64,000 nt of DNA, taken from Halomonas denitrificans. GTDB taxonomy: Bacteria; Pseudomonadota; Gammaproteobacteria; Pseudomonadales; Halomonadaceae. The DNA lies in assembly GCF_003056305.1 (NCBI RefSeq), contig NZ_PYVX01000001.1, positions 124,001-188,000 on the forward strand, given 5' to 3'. Below, piece by piece: positions 22,397-33,294 of this stretch (positions are counted from its first letter, which is position 1; the number at the start of each line of letters is the position of its first letter). The position numbers and the translations under genes are program-made. Below the pieces are notes generated by a model that saw nothing but the letters and a program-made list of their open reading frames with translations, ran no database searches and had not been told where the DNA came from.

Positions 22397-23509
22397 TCAA
22401 CGGAAAAGCGCTTGGTAGGTGTCCAGGAGCTTTCGCTCCTCCTGCGCCCAGTTGAAGCGCTCGGCCACCGCCCGCTGGCCGTTCTCGCCCATCTTGCGGG
22501 CGCGCTCGGGATGGGCGTGCAGGTAGTCGATGGCCTCGGCGATGGCCGACGGGTCGAGGGGGTCGACGCAGAGCCCGCAGTCACTGGACGTGATGATCTC
22601 CCGCCACAGCGGGAAGTCGGAGGCGATCACCGGCAGGCCGGCGCTCATGTACTCGAACATCTTCACCGGCAGGGCATCGAGGTAGTTGATCACCGGATGC
22701 AGGGTCACCAGGCCCGCCGTGGCGGTGGTCATCACCCGCCGCACCCCGGCCCGGTCGAGATGGCCCAGGGCATCGACCCGGGACCAGCCCGGATACCCCT
22801 GGACCTCCTGCTCGACGCTCGCCTCGCTGAAGCGCCCGGCGAGCTGGAGGCGGCACGGCGTCGTCAGGCGCTCCATGGCCCTGACGATCTCGCGGATGCC
22901 GCGGATCGAGCCGATGCTCCCCACGTAGCAGACCGAGGCCGCCTCATGGCGTGGCGCCGGCGATGCGTCGCCGGCGACCAGTTCGCCGCCCAGCGGGAAG
23001 TTGTTTACGTCCACCGCCCGGGGGTGGAAGACGCTGAACAGGTCGCGGATATGGGGGGTCGCCGCCACGACCGCGTCGAAGCGCCGGCAGGCGTGGCGCT
23101 GATAGCCCTCGACCGTGCGCGACAGCACCCGCCGGACCGGGGCACTGAGGTAGTGCTTGGCCAGCACCTGGCGCGGCAGGTCCTCATGGGCGTCGTAGAT
23201 CACGACCTTGCCCCGACGCTTGAGGCGCAGCCCCACCGGCAGCAGCTCCGGGTCATGGAGGTGGTAGACGTCGGCATCCAGGGCGCGGGCCAGGCGCTCG
23301 ACCCGGCGCGTCGTTCTCAGGATACGGTTGAGGCGTCCCGGCAGCCGGCCGGCGTCGTGGATGTCGACCCCGTCGCGCTGCTCCTGGCCCTTTCCGTCGG
23401 CCACCACCAGGTGGACCCGGTGCCCCGCCGCCGAGAGCGACCGGCACTGCTTGTGGAAGATCCGGGTATCAAGGCGCGGATGGGCGGAGGTCAGGTGTGC
23501 CACTTTCAT
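22397..23509 (-). CDS. Glycosyltransferase family 4 (second of two)
   Basis: The 370-residue enzyme has GT-B features: an N-terminal acceptor domain starting MKVAHLTSAHPRLDTRIFHK and a C-terminal donor domain with ASVCYVGSIGSIRGIREIV and the donor-binding motif ALPVKMFEYMSAGLPVIASD. YHLHDPELLPVG and VIYDAHEDLP are typical of EPS-type GT4 proteins. AAGGAAG precedes the ATG at 23509, and the start lies 41 bases inside the 3' end of the polymerase gene, a long overlap for this operon. With the previous gene it makes only two dedicated transferases besides PglC. Confidence 0.85.
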   Translation of the reverse strand: MKVAHLTSAHPRLDTRIFHKQCRSLSAAGHRVHLVVADGKGQEQRDGVDIHDAGRLPGRLNRILRTTRRVERLARALDADVYHLHDPELLPVGLRLKRRGKVVIYDAHEDLPRQVLAKHYLSAPVRRVLSRTVEGYQRHACRRFDAVVAATPHIRDLFSVFHPRAVDVNNFPLGGELVAGDASPAPRHEAASVCYVGSIGSIRGIREIVRAMERLTTPCRLQLAGRFSEASVEQEVQGYPGWSRVDALGHLDRAGVRRVMTTATAGLVTLHPVINYLDALPVKMFEYMSAGLPVIASDFPLWREIITSSDCGLCVDPLDPSAIAEAIDYLHAHPERARKMGENGQRAVAERFNWAQEERKLLDTYQALFR

Positions 23510-24770
23510 GGTTGTCTCTTCCTTGTGAGGTCTCGTCACATCCCGCGGGGACGTGCGCATCGTCGTGATCGAGGGGCCGGCGGGAGCGCACCAGGGCATT
23601 GGCGAAGCTCCCCCAGCCGAGCGCCGGCAAGGGCCAGAAGACCGGCTTGGCAATCAGCATCAGCAGCAGGCAGACGGCGTTGAGGGCGAAGGCGAACACC
23701 CAGCAGGCCGACAGGTCGCGGCACAGCACCATGCGGTAGGTCGCCCCGGCGAGGGCGGTCAGGGTCAGGCCCAGATAGAGGACGAACCCGGGCAGGCCGT
23801 AGTTGACCCAGGCCGAGAGCACGTTGTGGGCATAGCCGCCCGAGCCGCCGCTGGCGCTGACGTGGCCGGCGAACTCGCCGATCAGCGGGTGGGCGAGGAG
23901 CTGCTCCACCGCCGCCCGCTCGAGCTGCTGACGGGCCTGCCAGGAGCTGTCGCCGGCGAGGTCCAGCACCTGGAACTGGCGACTCTCGGCGATGGCCTCG
24001 AACTGGCTCACCACCGTGGCGACCCCGAGCCCGAGGACAGCCAGCAGGATCAGCAGGTAGCGGGCGCTCATCCCCGACCAGAGCATCAGCAGGCCCATGG
24101 CCAGCAGCAGGAAGCCATAGAGCTCGGAGCGCGCCCCGAGCAGGAACATGACGAAGCTGCCCAGGCCGATCACGGCGGCCCGGGCCAGGGCCGAGCGCGA
24201 TACCGCGATCAGGAACACCAGCATCACCAGGGCACTGCGCGCGTAGCCCTGATAGGTCGAGACCTCCTCGGTGGACTCGCCCAGGCCGCGCGCGACGAAC
24301 ATCACCTGGCCCGTGGTGGCCGCGAAAACGGCCAGGTAGATCACCGTGATCGCGAAGGCGAGCCACATGCCGCCCACCAGCCAGCGCGCCTCCAGCGGCA
24401 GCCGGTAGGCCAGCAGGAACAGCACCAGCCAGAGCACCACCGTCTCCACGGACTGGATGGCCGCCACCCGCATCGCCGTGCCGCCCTCGACGAGATAGCC
24501 GGCGCCCGACCAGACCAGCACGAAACCGAGCAGGCCGATGACGCCCAGCGCATAGCCGGGCACGAGGCTCAGCAGGTCGCGCTGCAGGTAGGGCAGCAGC
24601 GGCAGGTAGAGGGCCGCCAGCAGCACCGTCATCAGGCCGAACATGCCCCCCAGGAAGGCCGGGATCAGGCCCAGGGCCACCAGGGTGTGGTAGAACAGGT
24701 AGCCGGGATAGAGCACCAGCAGGCCCGCCCCGGAGAGTCGGGCGGCCAGCGCATCGGACGACAGCAGCAC
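23469..24770 (-). CDS. wzy: Polysaccharide polymerase / O-antigen ligase-like membrane protein (Wzy candidate)
   Basis: The 433-residue protein has about ten to twelve hydrophobic segments and a large periplasmic loop near residues 260-320. SWQARQQLERAAVEQLLAHPLIGEF followed by YAHNVLSAWVNYGLPG is the His-containing loop pattern of the O-antigen ligase/Wzy_C superfamily. Position between the glycosyltransferases and the deacetylase-like gene makes it the polymerase candidate. The start is a GTG at 24770, with GAGGGGGA upstream and only 14 bases after the preceding stop. The C-terminal tail (after FWPLPALGWGSFANALV) is charged and overlaps the next gene. Confidence 0.75.
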   Translation of the reverse strand: MLLSSDALAARLSGAGLLVLYPGYLFYHTLVALGLIPAFLGGMFGLMTVLLAALYLPLLPYLQRDLLSLVPGYALGVIGLLGFVLVWSGAGYLVEGGTAMRVAAIQSVETVVLWLVLFLLAYRLPLEARWLVGGMWLAFAITVIYLAVFAATTGQVMFVARGLGESTEEVSTYQGYARSALVMLVFLIAVSRSALARAAVIGLGSFVMFLLGARSELYGFLLLAMGLLMLWSGMSARYLLILLAVLGLGVATVVSQFEAIAESRQFQVLDLAGDSSWQARQQLERAAVEQLLAHPLIGEFAGHVSASGGSGGYAHNVLSAWVNYGLPGFVLYLGLTLTALAGATYRMVLCRDLSACWVFAFALNAVCLLLMLIAKPVFWPLPALGWGSFANALVRSRRPLDHDDAHVPAGCDETSQGRDNHESGTPDLRPSAP

Positions 24771-24784
24771 GCTCCGGGTCCCCC

Positions 24785-26218
24785 TCAGGCCGCCAGCACC
24801 CGCTCATAGAGCGCGCGCTGCTTGGTGGTGACCAGTTCGGAGTTGTGCCAGAGCAGGGTGAAGCTTCCCCCCAGGGCGCGGCAGCGGGACTTGAGGGTGG
24901 CGAAGCGCTCGAAGGCGGCCTCGCCGGTCCCAAGCCCGAGGTAGGACGCCCCGATCACCGACGACTCCATGGCGATCAGCGGACGGATGCGCAGCCCCGG
25001 CGCCTCGCCCCTTACCGGGTCGAAGGCCGGGTACTCGAAGCAGGTCCCGCAGCGAAAGCCCGGCGTCTCGGCATAGCCCAGGGTGCTGTCATAGCTCATG
25101 CCGGCCTGCTGCCAGCCCTGCAGGGTCATCGGGGTATGCCAGCGCAGGTAGTGCATGCGCCCGCCCCAGGTCGCCTGCTCGATGCCCTCCTCGCCGCACA
25201 CGCGACGCAGCCGGTCGGCCTCGTTGGCCAGTTCCTTGGGGTTGCGGTAAGTGTGGTAGCTGGGATGCAGGCCGATCTCGTGGCCACGGGCATGGATGCG
25301 CCGCAGCAGGTCACGGATGGCCGGGTGCTCCGGCTCGTAGTCGGCATCCAGCCGCGGGTCGGTGCGCCCGCAGATGAAATAGAAGGCGCTCGTCAGGCCA
25401 TGGCGCTCCGAGGTCGCCATCAACCACTCGAAGGTATTCAGGGGGTCGAGGGGATGCAGCGCCCGTCGGGTGGTCAACCAGACCCAGGGGCCGAGCAGCA
25501 GCGCCTGGGGACGCCGGTGACGCAGGGTGTCGCCGGCCATCACCCGCAGCAGACGGAGATCCCCGGCGAAGCCGTAGCGACTCGGCCGGTCCACGTCATG
25601 GGTGGGCCGGGTGGTGAAGCGATGCTCGCGCAACGTCGCCCCCGGCCACTGGCGCCGCATGACCTGGCCCAGGATATCGAGCCACTCGTCGACCACCGGG
25701 CGGTCGAGGTAGCCGTGCCGTCCACCGTGGGAGGCGCTGGCCGGGAAGCGGCCGTGTCGGTCGCGGGCGTCGGCGTCGACCTCCTCCTGGCGGCTGAGCA
25801 TCCAGTAGGCCAACCCCGGGATATCGTAGTGGACGACCCAGCCCTCGGCGTCCTGCTCGACCAGCGGCGTCGGCAGGCCATCGTCACCGGGGGCCGGCAG
25901 CGGCATGCCCAGGGGCGGCCGGAACCCCTCGGCCCCGGCGTCCCACTGGCCGTGGGGCAAGTCGGCGCCGACCAGGAAGAAGTCCGGCTGGCGGCGGTCG
26001 AAGAGGATCCGCCCCCGCTCCCCCTCGAGGCGCAGCGAGAGGCATCCCGCCTCCTCGCGACACAGGCTGACCGGCAGGCCATAGCGCTCCACCAGCACCC
26101 GGGAGAGCCAGCGGAGTACCGGGTCGCCGGCCGCCGTGGCGCCGGCCGCCGGGGCACTGGCGGCAACGGGGGCCGACGAGGGGCCCTGTCGCTCTGCGAC
26201 GGTATGCATGTCGTTCAT
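24785..26218 (-). CDS. Polysaccharide deacetylase-like protein with N-terminal extension
   Basis: The 477-residue product has an Ala-rich start (residues 10-30), an uncharacterised N-terminal domain (about 35-195) and a C-terminal NodB-like deacetylase domain. Metal-binding candidates are THDVD at 206-210, and GHEIGLHPSYHTY further on; FYFICGRTDPRLD and MSYDSTLGYAETPGFRCG also fit this subfamily. No signal peptide is evident, so it would act in the cytosol or at the membrane surface. It could remove N-acetyl groups from repeat units, freeing amines for the acyltransferases encoded next to it. The start (ATGA) overlaps the stop of the FemAB-like gene. Confidence 0.75.
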   Translation of the reverse strand: MNDMHTVAERQGPSSAPVAASAPAAGATAAGDPVLRWLSRVLVERYGLPVSLCREEAGCLSLRLEGERGRILFDRRQPDFFLVGADLPHGQWDAGAEGFRPPLGMPLPAPGDDGLPTPLVEQDAEGWVVHYDIPGLAYWMLSRQEEVDADARDRHGRFPASASHGGRHGYLDRPVVDEWLDILGQVMRRQWPGATLREHRFTTRPTHDVDRPSRYGFAGDLRLLRVMAGDTLRHRRPQALLLGPWVWLTTRRALHPLDPLNTFEWLMATSERHGLTSAFYFICGRTDPRLDADYEPEHPAIRDLLRRIHARGHEIGLHPSYHTYRNPKELANEADRLRRVCGEEGIEQATWGGRMHYLRWHTPMTLQGWQQAGMSYDSTLGYAETPGFRCGTCFEYPAFDPVRGEAPGLRIRPLIAMESSVIGASYLGLGTGEAAFERFATLKSRCRALGGSFTLLWHNSELVTTKQRALYERVLAA

Positions 26219-27141
26219 TTCCTCATCCTTTTCAGCAGCATGCCGACCGTGGCATAGGCTTCCCGGGCCAGGTGACGCGGGCCGCGTTCACTGATCGCGT
26301 AGTGGCAGACCAGGCGTCCTCCCCAGGCCTCCTTCATTTCCGCCACCGGGGGAATGTTGGCCCCGATGAAGTCGAAGACCCGGCACTCCCGCGCGGCGAA
26401 ATGCTCCAGGGCATACTCCGCGACCAGGTTGTTGACGCCGTCCTTGAGGGCCGGGGTCTTCATCCCCGCCGACCAGGCCAGGGCGTGGCCCCCCGGCACG
26501 AACAGGCAGACGCGGGCCCCCTGGGGATGGCCCTCGGCGTCGCGGGCCAGGAAGCAGACGACATGGTCGGGGCCGAGCAGGCCGGCGAGCCGCTCGAGAT
26601 CGGCGGCGTCGAGGCGGTAGTCGAAGCCCTTGCGGGCTTCGGGGCCGGCCAGGCACTCGGCCACGGCCGCATAGTCGTCGCTGACCGCGCAGCGATAGCC
26701 GAGGCGATGGCACTTGCGGGCCTTCTTCCGCGCGCTGGGATCGATGCGGGCCTCCCGCTCGGCGATCTCCAGGTGGTAGGTGAACCGGGGACGCACCGCC
26801 ATGCCGGCCCACTCGAAGGGCCGCGCATCGCAGGCCTCGGCCGACAGGCTCAGGCTGCCGCCCAGCCCCCGCTCCCGGAACGCCGCGGCCAGGCGGGTCA
26901 ACGCCAGGCGCCGGCGACGGTTGATGGCGGCGGGACGGTCGCTGGCACAGCGGAAGGCGATCGGCAGGTGCGGGTTGCGCGGCGGCGTGACCAGCCGGCC
27001 GCGACGGTTGCGGTACAGCACCGTCTGCAGTTCCCAGCCCGTACCCTTCTCGGGCCCCAGCTCGAGCCTCTCGGCCGTCAGGTGCCAGCGACGCTGATTG
27101 AACTCGATCCAGCCCGGGTGAAACAGGGGATCCATGTGCAT
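26215..27141 (-). CDS. FemAB/GNAT-like acyl- or aminoacyltransferase
   Basis: The 308-residue protein resembles the two-domain GNAT proteins (FemAB-like, BioF2-like) often found in exopolysaccharide loci. The C-terminal half shows DHVVCFLARDAEGHPQGARVCLF, the GGHALAWSAGM strand and LVAEYALEHFAARECRVFDF, ending IGANIPPVAEMKEAWGG, all typical of this fold. Such enzymes attach amino-acid or acyl groups to amino sugars or peptidoglycan. AAAGGA precedes the ATG at 27141; a GTG 15 bases upstream is less likely. Two bases of another start lie inside the deacetylase junction. Substrate unknown. Confidence 0.65.
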   Translation of the reverse strand: MHMDPLFHPGWIEFNQRRWHLTAERLELGPEKGTGWELQTVLYRNRRGRLVTPPRNPHLPIAFRCASDRPAAINRRRRLALTRLAAAFRERGLGGSLSLSAEACDARPFEWAGMAVRPRFTYHLEIAEREARIDPSARKKARKCHRLGYRCAVSDDYAAVAECLAGPEARKGFDYRLDAADLERLAGLLGPDHVVCFLARDAEGHPQGARVCLFVPGGHALAWSAGMKTPALKDGVNNLVAEYALEHFAARECRVFDFIGANIPPVAEMKEAWGGRLVCHYAISERGPRHLAREAYATVGMLLKRMRK

Positions 27142-27156
27142 GTTGATTCCTTTCAC

Positions 27157-27741
27157 TCAGTTGGCATCCCGGAGCCAGCGGACCAGGTACTGCCGTTCGT
27201 CTCCCGTTGCCGGGTCGCGGTAACGCTCCCGGGGAACGAAGCCCTGCTTGGTCGCCGACGCCAGGGAGGCGGGGTTGTCCAGCGAGATGCGCGTCGAGAT
27301 CCCGCGATAGCCCTGGGCGGCGAAGTGCGCGATCGCCGCGCCGCGAAGCGCCGTGCCCACCCCCCGACCCGCCATGTCGGGATGGACCCCGATGAATCCC
27401 TCGTGGATGGTGCCCTCGCGGCGATCCCGGGGCGTGACATAGAAGAGGTCCATGCCCACCACCCGTGGGCACCCCGCCTTCCCGACCACCGCGACCATCA
27501 CCAGCCGATCCCCGGCGAGCCGGCACAGCGCGCGCTTCAGCCAGTCGGGCCGACGGCCGCGATGGATGTCGGCATACAGGGTCAGCACCTGGTCGTACTC
27601 GTCGGGCGTCATGCCGCGGATGAGGGCCATGGCCCCCAGCTGGGACGGCATCGCCGTGTGTCGCCGGGCGGCGAGCAGGTTGTGGGCCAGCGTGAGGCCA
27701 CCGCCGGCGGCCGCGCCGAGGCGTCTGAGGTGTCGTGTCAC
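27157..27741 (-). CDS. GNAT family N-acetyltransferase
   Basis: The 194-residue protein is a GNAT acetyltransferase: the acetyl-CoA loop is HPDMAGRGVGTALRGAAIAHF, preceded by beta-4 EGFIGVH and followed by STRISLDNPASLASATKQGFVPRERY, a standard end. An N-terminal segment of about 40 residues precedes the fold. The start is a GTG at 27741 whose GTGA overlaps the wzx stop; GAGGGAAG lies upstream. In this setting it may acetylate an amino sugar of the polymer, but nothing in the sequence fixes the substrate. Confidence 0.8.
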   Translation of the reverse strand: MTRHLRRLGAAAGGGLTLAHNLLAARRHTAMPSQLGAMALIRGMTPDEYDQVLTLYADIHRGRRPDWLKRALCRLAGDRLVMVAVVGKAGCPRVVGMDLFYVTPRDRREGTIHEGFIGVHPDMAGRGVGTALRGAAIAHFAAQGYRGISTRISLDNPASLASATKQGFVPRERYRDPATGDERQYLVRWLRDAN

Positions 27742-29198
27742 GAGTGCTTCCCTCCTCGTCCGGCCCGAAGCCGCCACCAGGTCCAGGCGGCCGCCAGGGG
27801 CACCAGGGCGGCCAGCAGCCCGGCCAGGGGCAGCGCTCCCTGCAGGTACGGCCACACCAGCGGCAGGCTCAGGACGGTGAACATCAGCAGGTGCCCCAGT
27901 TCCTGCGCCGCGCAGCGCCGCAGCGACAGGCCCGCCTTGCGGAAGAACCAAGCCTGCTGCAGCAGGTAGACCAGGGCGCTGGTCACGGCGAAGGCCAGGA
28001 TGGCGGTATCCGCGGAGGCGCCGGCGAGGTAGAGCCCGAGCAGCACGCCGAAGCGCGCCACCAGCATGCCGAACTGGGCCACCAGGGCATCCCGTTGCAG
28101 CTCCAGCACGCTCGCCAGCATGGAGAGCGGCGACCACTGGAACTGGATGTAGATCCACGGCAGCATCCACTGGGCATAGAGGCCGGCCTTGCGCCACTGC
28201 TCGCCGAACAGCACGGCGAAGAGTTCGGGGCCGACGGCCATCAGCGCCACCAGCGGCGGGATGCCCAGGATGGCGAGCTTGCGATGCAGGCCCCCGACCA
28301 GGTCGGCCAGCTCGCCGTCGCGCCGCGCCTGGGCGGCGTGGGCCAGGAAGACGCTGCCGACAGCGTTGCCGATCAGGCTGACGGGCAGGGTCAGGATGCG
28401 CAGGGTCAGGGCGTAGAGCCCGGCCACCGGCGCCCCGAAGAGGGCGATCAGCACGATCGGGGCCAGCTGCAGGCTGCCGGTGTTGAACAGGCCGGTCCAG
28501 GTCGAGTAGAGCGGAAAGCGCCGATGTCGCCAGCCCTGGCGTCGCATCTCGGCCAGCGAGACGCGACGGAAGGCCGGGTGGCGAAGCGCCGCCAGGGTCA
28601 GGCCGGTGGCCCCCACGCCCTGCCCCGCCGCCTGGCCGCCGAGCAGGGCCACCGGCCCCAGGCCCGCGCCGCCGACCTGGATGCCCAGGGTCCCGAGGGC
28701 CTGCCAGATCCGGGTGCGGGCCACATGGGAGAAGCACCGGGTCCTGACCGCCCACTTGTTGAACACCTGGTAGCCCCCCACGAACACCACCCCCACCGGC
28801 AGCAGCCAGAGGTAGGCGGCGAGTGTCTGCGCGCCCAGCAGGGCCGCCAGGGTCTCCGACCAGAGCAGCACCGCGAGCAGCGCTAGCCCGGCGGTCAGCA
28901 GCACGCACACCACGCCGATCAGCGCCAGGCTCGCCGCCTCGTGGTCGGCCTCGGGCAACGGGATCGCCAGCTCGTAGCGCCCCGCCGCCACCACCGTGAA
29001 CAGCGCCAGGCAGGCGGTGAACACGGCCAGCAGGCCGAAGTCCTCGGGGCCATAGAGGCGCGTCAGCAGGGGCGCCGCCGCCAGCATCAGCAGTTGCGCC
29101 CCGGCGGTGCCGCCGACGAGCACCCCGACCCCGCGGGCAAAGGCGTCGGTCGGCAACAGGCGGCGGACAGGACGGGCCACTCGACTCAACACGGACAT
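27738..29198 (-). CDS. wzx: Polysaccharide flippase (Wzx-like)
   Basis: A 486-residue membrane protein with twelve to fourteen predicted helices, beginning with a basic tail and GVGVLVGGTAGAQLLMLAA, then LLTRLYGPEDFGLLAVF, the standard opening of lipopolysaccharide/EPS flippases. It would move lipid-linked repeat units across the inner membrane. The ATG at 29198 is only one base after GGGAG; a GTG two codons later (29192) has ideal spacing from the same site, so the true start may be there. It overlaps the GNAT gene by four bases. Confidence 0.85.
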   Translation of the reverse strand: MSVLSRVARPVRRLLPTDAFARGVGVLVGGTAGAQLLMLAAAPLLTRLYGPEDFGLLAVFTACLALFTVVAAGRYELAIPLPEADHEAASLALIGVVCVLLTAGLALLAVLLWSETLAALLGAQTLAAYLWLLPVGVVFVGGYQVFNKWAVRTRCFSHVARTRIWQALGTLGIQVGGAGLGPVALLGGQAAGQGVGATGLTLAALRHPAFRRVSLAEMRRQGWRHRRFPLYSTWTGLFNTGSLQLAPIVLIALFGAPVAGLYALTLRILTLPVSLIGNAVGSVFLAHAAQARRDGELADLVGGLHRKLAILGIPPLVALMAVGPELFAVLFGEQWRKAGLYAQWMLPWIYIQFQWSPLSMLASVLELQRDALVAQFGMLVARFGVLLGLYLAGASADTAILAFAVTSALVYLLQQAWFFRKAGLSLRRCAAQELGHLLMFTVLSLPLVWPYLQGALPLAGLLAALVPLAAAWTWWRLRAGRGGKHS

Positions 29199-29217
29199 AC
29201 TCCCGATCGCCCCACCC

Positions 29218-30303
29218 TCACTGCAGCGCGTCGATCAGGGCAGTGACGATGCGATGCTGGTCCTCGCCATCGAGGTAGGGGTGCATCGGCAGGCTGATCA
29301 CGCGCCGGGCCGCGGTGTTGCCGACCGGCAGGTGCGCCGTCTCGTCGGCCACGGCCGGCTGGCGGTTGAGCGGTATCGGGTAGTGGACCGCGGTGGGGAT
29401 CTGCGCTTCCGCCAGCCGGGCCAGCACCACCTCGCGGTCCTCCACCTCCACGGTGTACTGGGCATAGGCGCTGGTGTTGTGGCGCTCGATGTGCGGCGCC
29501 TCGAGGCCTGCCGCGGCGAGCAGCCGGCCGTAGCGCTCCGCCACCTGCTCGCGAAGCCGCAGCTCGTCGTCGAGGATCTCCAGCTTGGGCAGCAGGATCG
29601 CCGCCTGCAGGGTATCCAGCCGGCTGTTGATGCCGACCCGCACGTGGTGGTAGCGGCGATCCTGGCCGTGCCGGGCGATCTGGCGCAGCACGGTGGCCAG
29701 CTCGTCGTCGTCGGTGAACAGCGCGCCCCCGTCGCCGTAGGCCCCCAGCGGCTTGCTGGGGAAGAAGGAGGTGGTGGCGATGGCCGAGAGGCCCCCTGAG
29801 CGCCGCCCCTTGTAGGTGGCACCGAAACTCTGGGCGGCATCCTCGATGACCGTCAGCCCGTGGCGCTCGGCGATCGCGTTGATCGCGTCCATGTCGGCAC
29901 ACTGGCCGTATAGCGAGACCGGGATGATCGCCTTGGTGCGCGGGGTGATCGCCGCCTCGATGCGCGCCGGATCGAGCAGGTAGGTGGCCGGATCGATGTC
30001 CACGTAGACCGGACGGGCGCCCAGCAGGGCGACGGTCTCGGCGGTGGCGATGTAGGTGAACCCGGGGGTGATCACCTCGTCGCCCGGGCCGATCCCCAGC
30101 GCCATCTGGGCGATCTGCAGGGCATCGGTGCCGTTGGCGCAGCTGATGCAGTGCCTGACGCCGACGTAGGCCGCCAGGCGGGCCTCCAGCTCGGCCACCT
30201 CCGGGCCCAGGATGTACTTGCCATGGGCCAGCACCTCACGGATGCCGTCGTTGATGCGCTCGCGGATGCGCACCTGCTGGGACTCGAGATCGATGAATTG
30301 CAT
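29218..30303 (-). CDS. wbpE: UDP-2-acetamido-2-deoxy-3-oxo-glucuronate aminotransferase (WbpE)
   Basis: This PLP enzyme transaminates the 3-keto sugar made by WbpB. The 361-residue protein opens MQFIDLESQQVRIRERIN like WbpE/WlbC, carries CANGTDALQIAQMALG at the phosphate site, VIEDAAQSFGATYKG, and the Schiff-base K184 in SFFPSKPLGAYGDGG. In Pseudomonas WbpB and WbpE act as a coupled pair with 2-oxoglutarate, which fits their presence here. It follows wbpD by 28 bases. Confidence 0.9.
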   Translation of the reverse strand: MQFIDLESQQVRIRERINDGIREVLAHGKYILGPEVAELEARLAAYVGVRHCISCANGTDALQIAQMALGIGPGDEVITPGFTYIATAETVALLGARPVYVDIDPATYLLDPARIEAAITPRTKAIIPVSLYGQCADMDAINAIAERHGLTVIEDAAQSFGATYKGRRSGGLSAIATTSFFPSKPLGAYGDGGALFTDDDELATVLRQIARHGQDRRYHHVRVGINSRLDTLQAAILLPKLEILDDELRLREQVAERYGRLLAAAGLEAPHIERHNTSAYAQYTVEVEDREVVLARLAEAQIPTAVHYPIPLNRQPAVADETAHLPVGNTAARRVISLPMHPYLDGEDQHRIVTALIDALQ

Positions 30304-30331
30304 GGGTGTCGTCTTCCTGGTGGTTCGAGGC

Positions 30332-30913
30332 TCAGGCCGGGTCGCAGGCGAGGGAGTCCCCCTGCAGCCGGTAGCGGTCGCCGGTGTGCGGGCAGCGGGC
30401 CTCGCCCTCCCCGGTCAGCGGCAGGTCGAGGTGCTCGCCGTGCCGGCTCATCCAGCCCAGCTGGCGCGCCGGCACCCCGGCCATCAGGGCGAAGTCGGGG
30501 ACGTCGCGGTTGATCACGGCGCCGGCGCCCACGAAGGCGTAGCGCCCGATGGTCACGCCGCAGACGACCGTGCAGTTGGCCCCCAGGGTGGCGCCCTCGC
30601 GCACGAGGGTGTCGCGGAACTCGTCCTTGCGCTCGACGCGGGCCCGGGGGTTCATGACGTTGGTGAAGACCATGCTGGGACCGCAGAACACGCCCGCCTC
30701 GAGGGTCACGTTGTCGTAGACGGAGACGTTGTTCTGGACCTTGCAGTGATCGCCGATCACCGTGCGGTTGCCGACGAAGACGTTCTGGCCGAGGGAGACC
30801 TCGCGGCCGATGCGGGCACCGCCACAGACGTGCACGAAGTGCCACACCCGGGTGCCCTCGCCGAGCACGGCACCCTCGTCGACGATGGCGCTGGAATGGA
30901 TACGGGTACTCAT
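30332..30913 (-). CDS. wbpD: UDP-3-amino-glucuronate N-acetyltransferase (WbpD)
   Basis: The 193-residue product is a left-handed beta-helix acetyltransferase of the WbpD/WlbB type, starting [20 protein letters not shown] with THE repeats [20 protein letters not shown] and the marker loop [19 protein letters not shown]. It adds acetyl to the C3 amine to give UDP-2,3-diacetamido-2,3-dideoxy-glucuronic acid. A short C-terminal tail ([13 protein letters not shown]) has a rubredoxin-like or zinc-ribbon flavour common in this subfamily. GAGG lies before the ATG at 30913; a GTG twelve bases upstream is disfavoured. It ends 8 bases from wbpB. Confidence 0.9.
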   Translation of the reverse strand: MSTRIHSSAIVDEGAVLGEGTRVWHFVHVCGGARIGREVSLGQNVFVGNRTVIGDHCKVQNNVSVYDNVTLEAGVFCGPSMVFTNVMNPRARVERKDEFRDTLVREGATLGANCTVVCGVTIGRYAFVGAGAVINRDVPDFALMAGVPARQLGWMSRHGEHLDLPLTGEGEARCPHTGDRYRLQGDSLACDPA

Positions 30914-30921
30914 GGAGGACC

Positions 30922-33230
<2,309 letters not shown>

Positions 33231-33294
33231 GACGCATCCATGTTTTCAGACAGAAGGGTTGTGGCAGATCCCGGCCACGCGGGGACCGCCAGGG

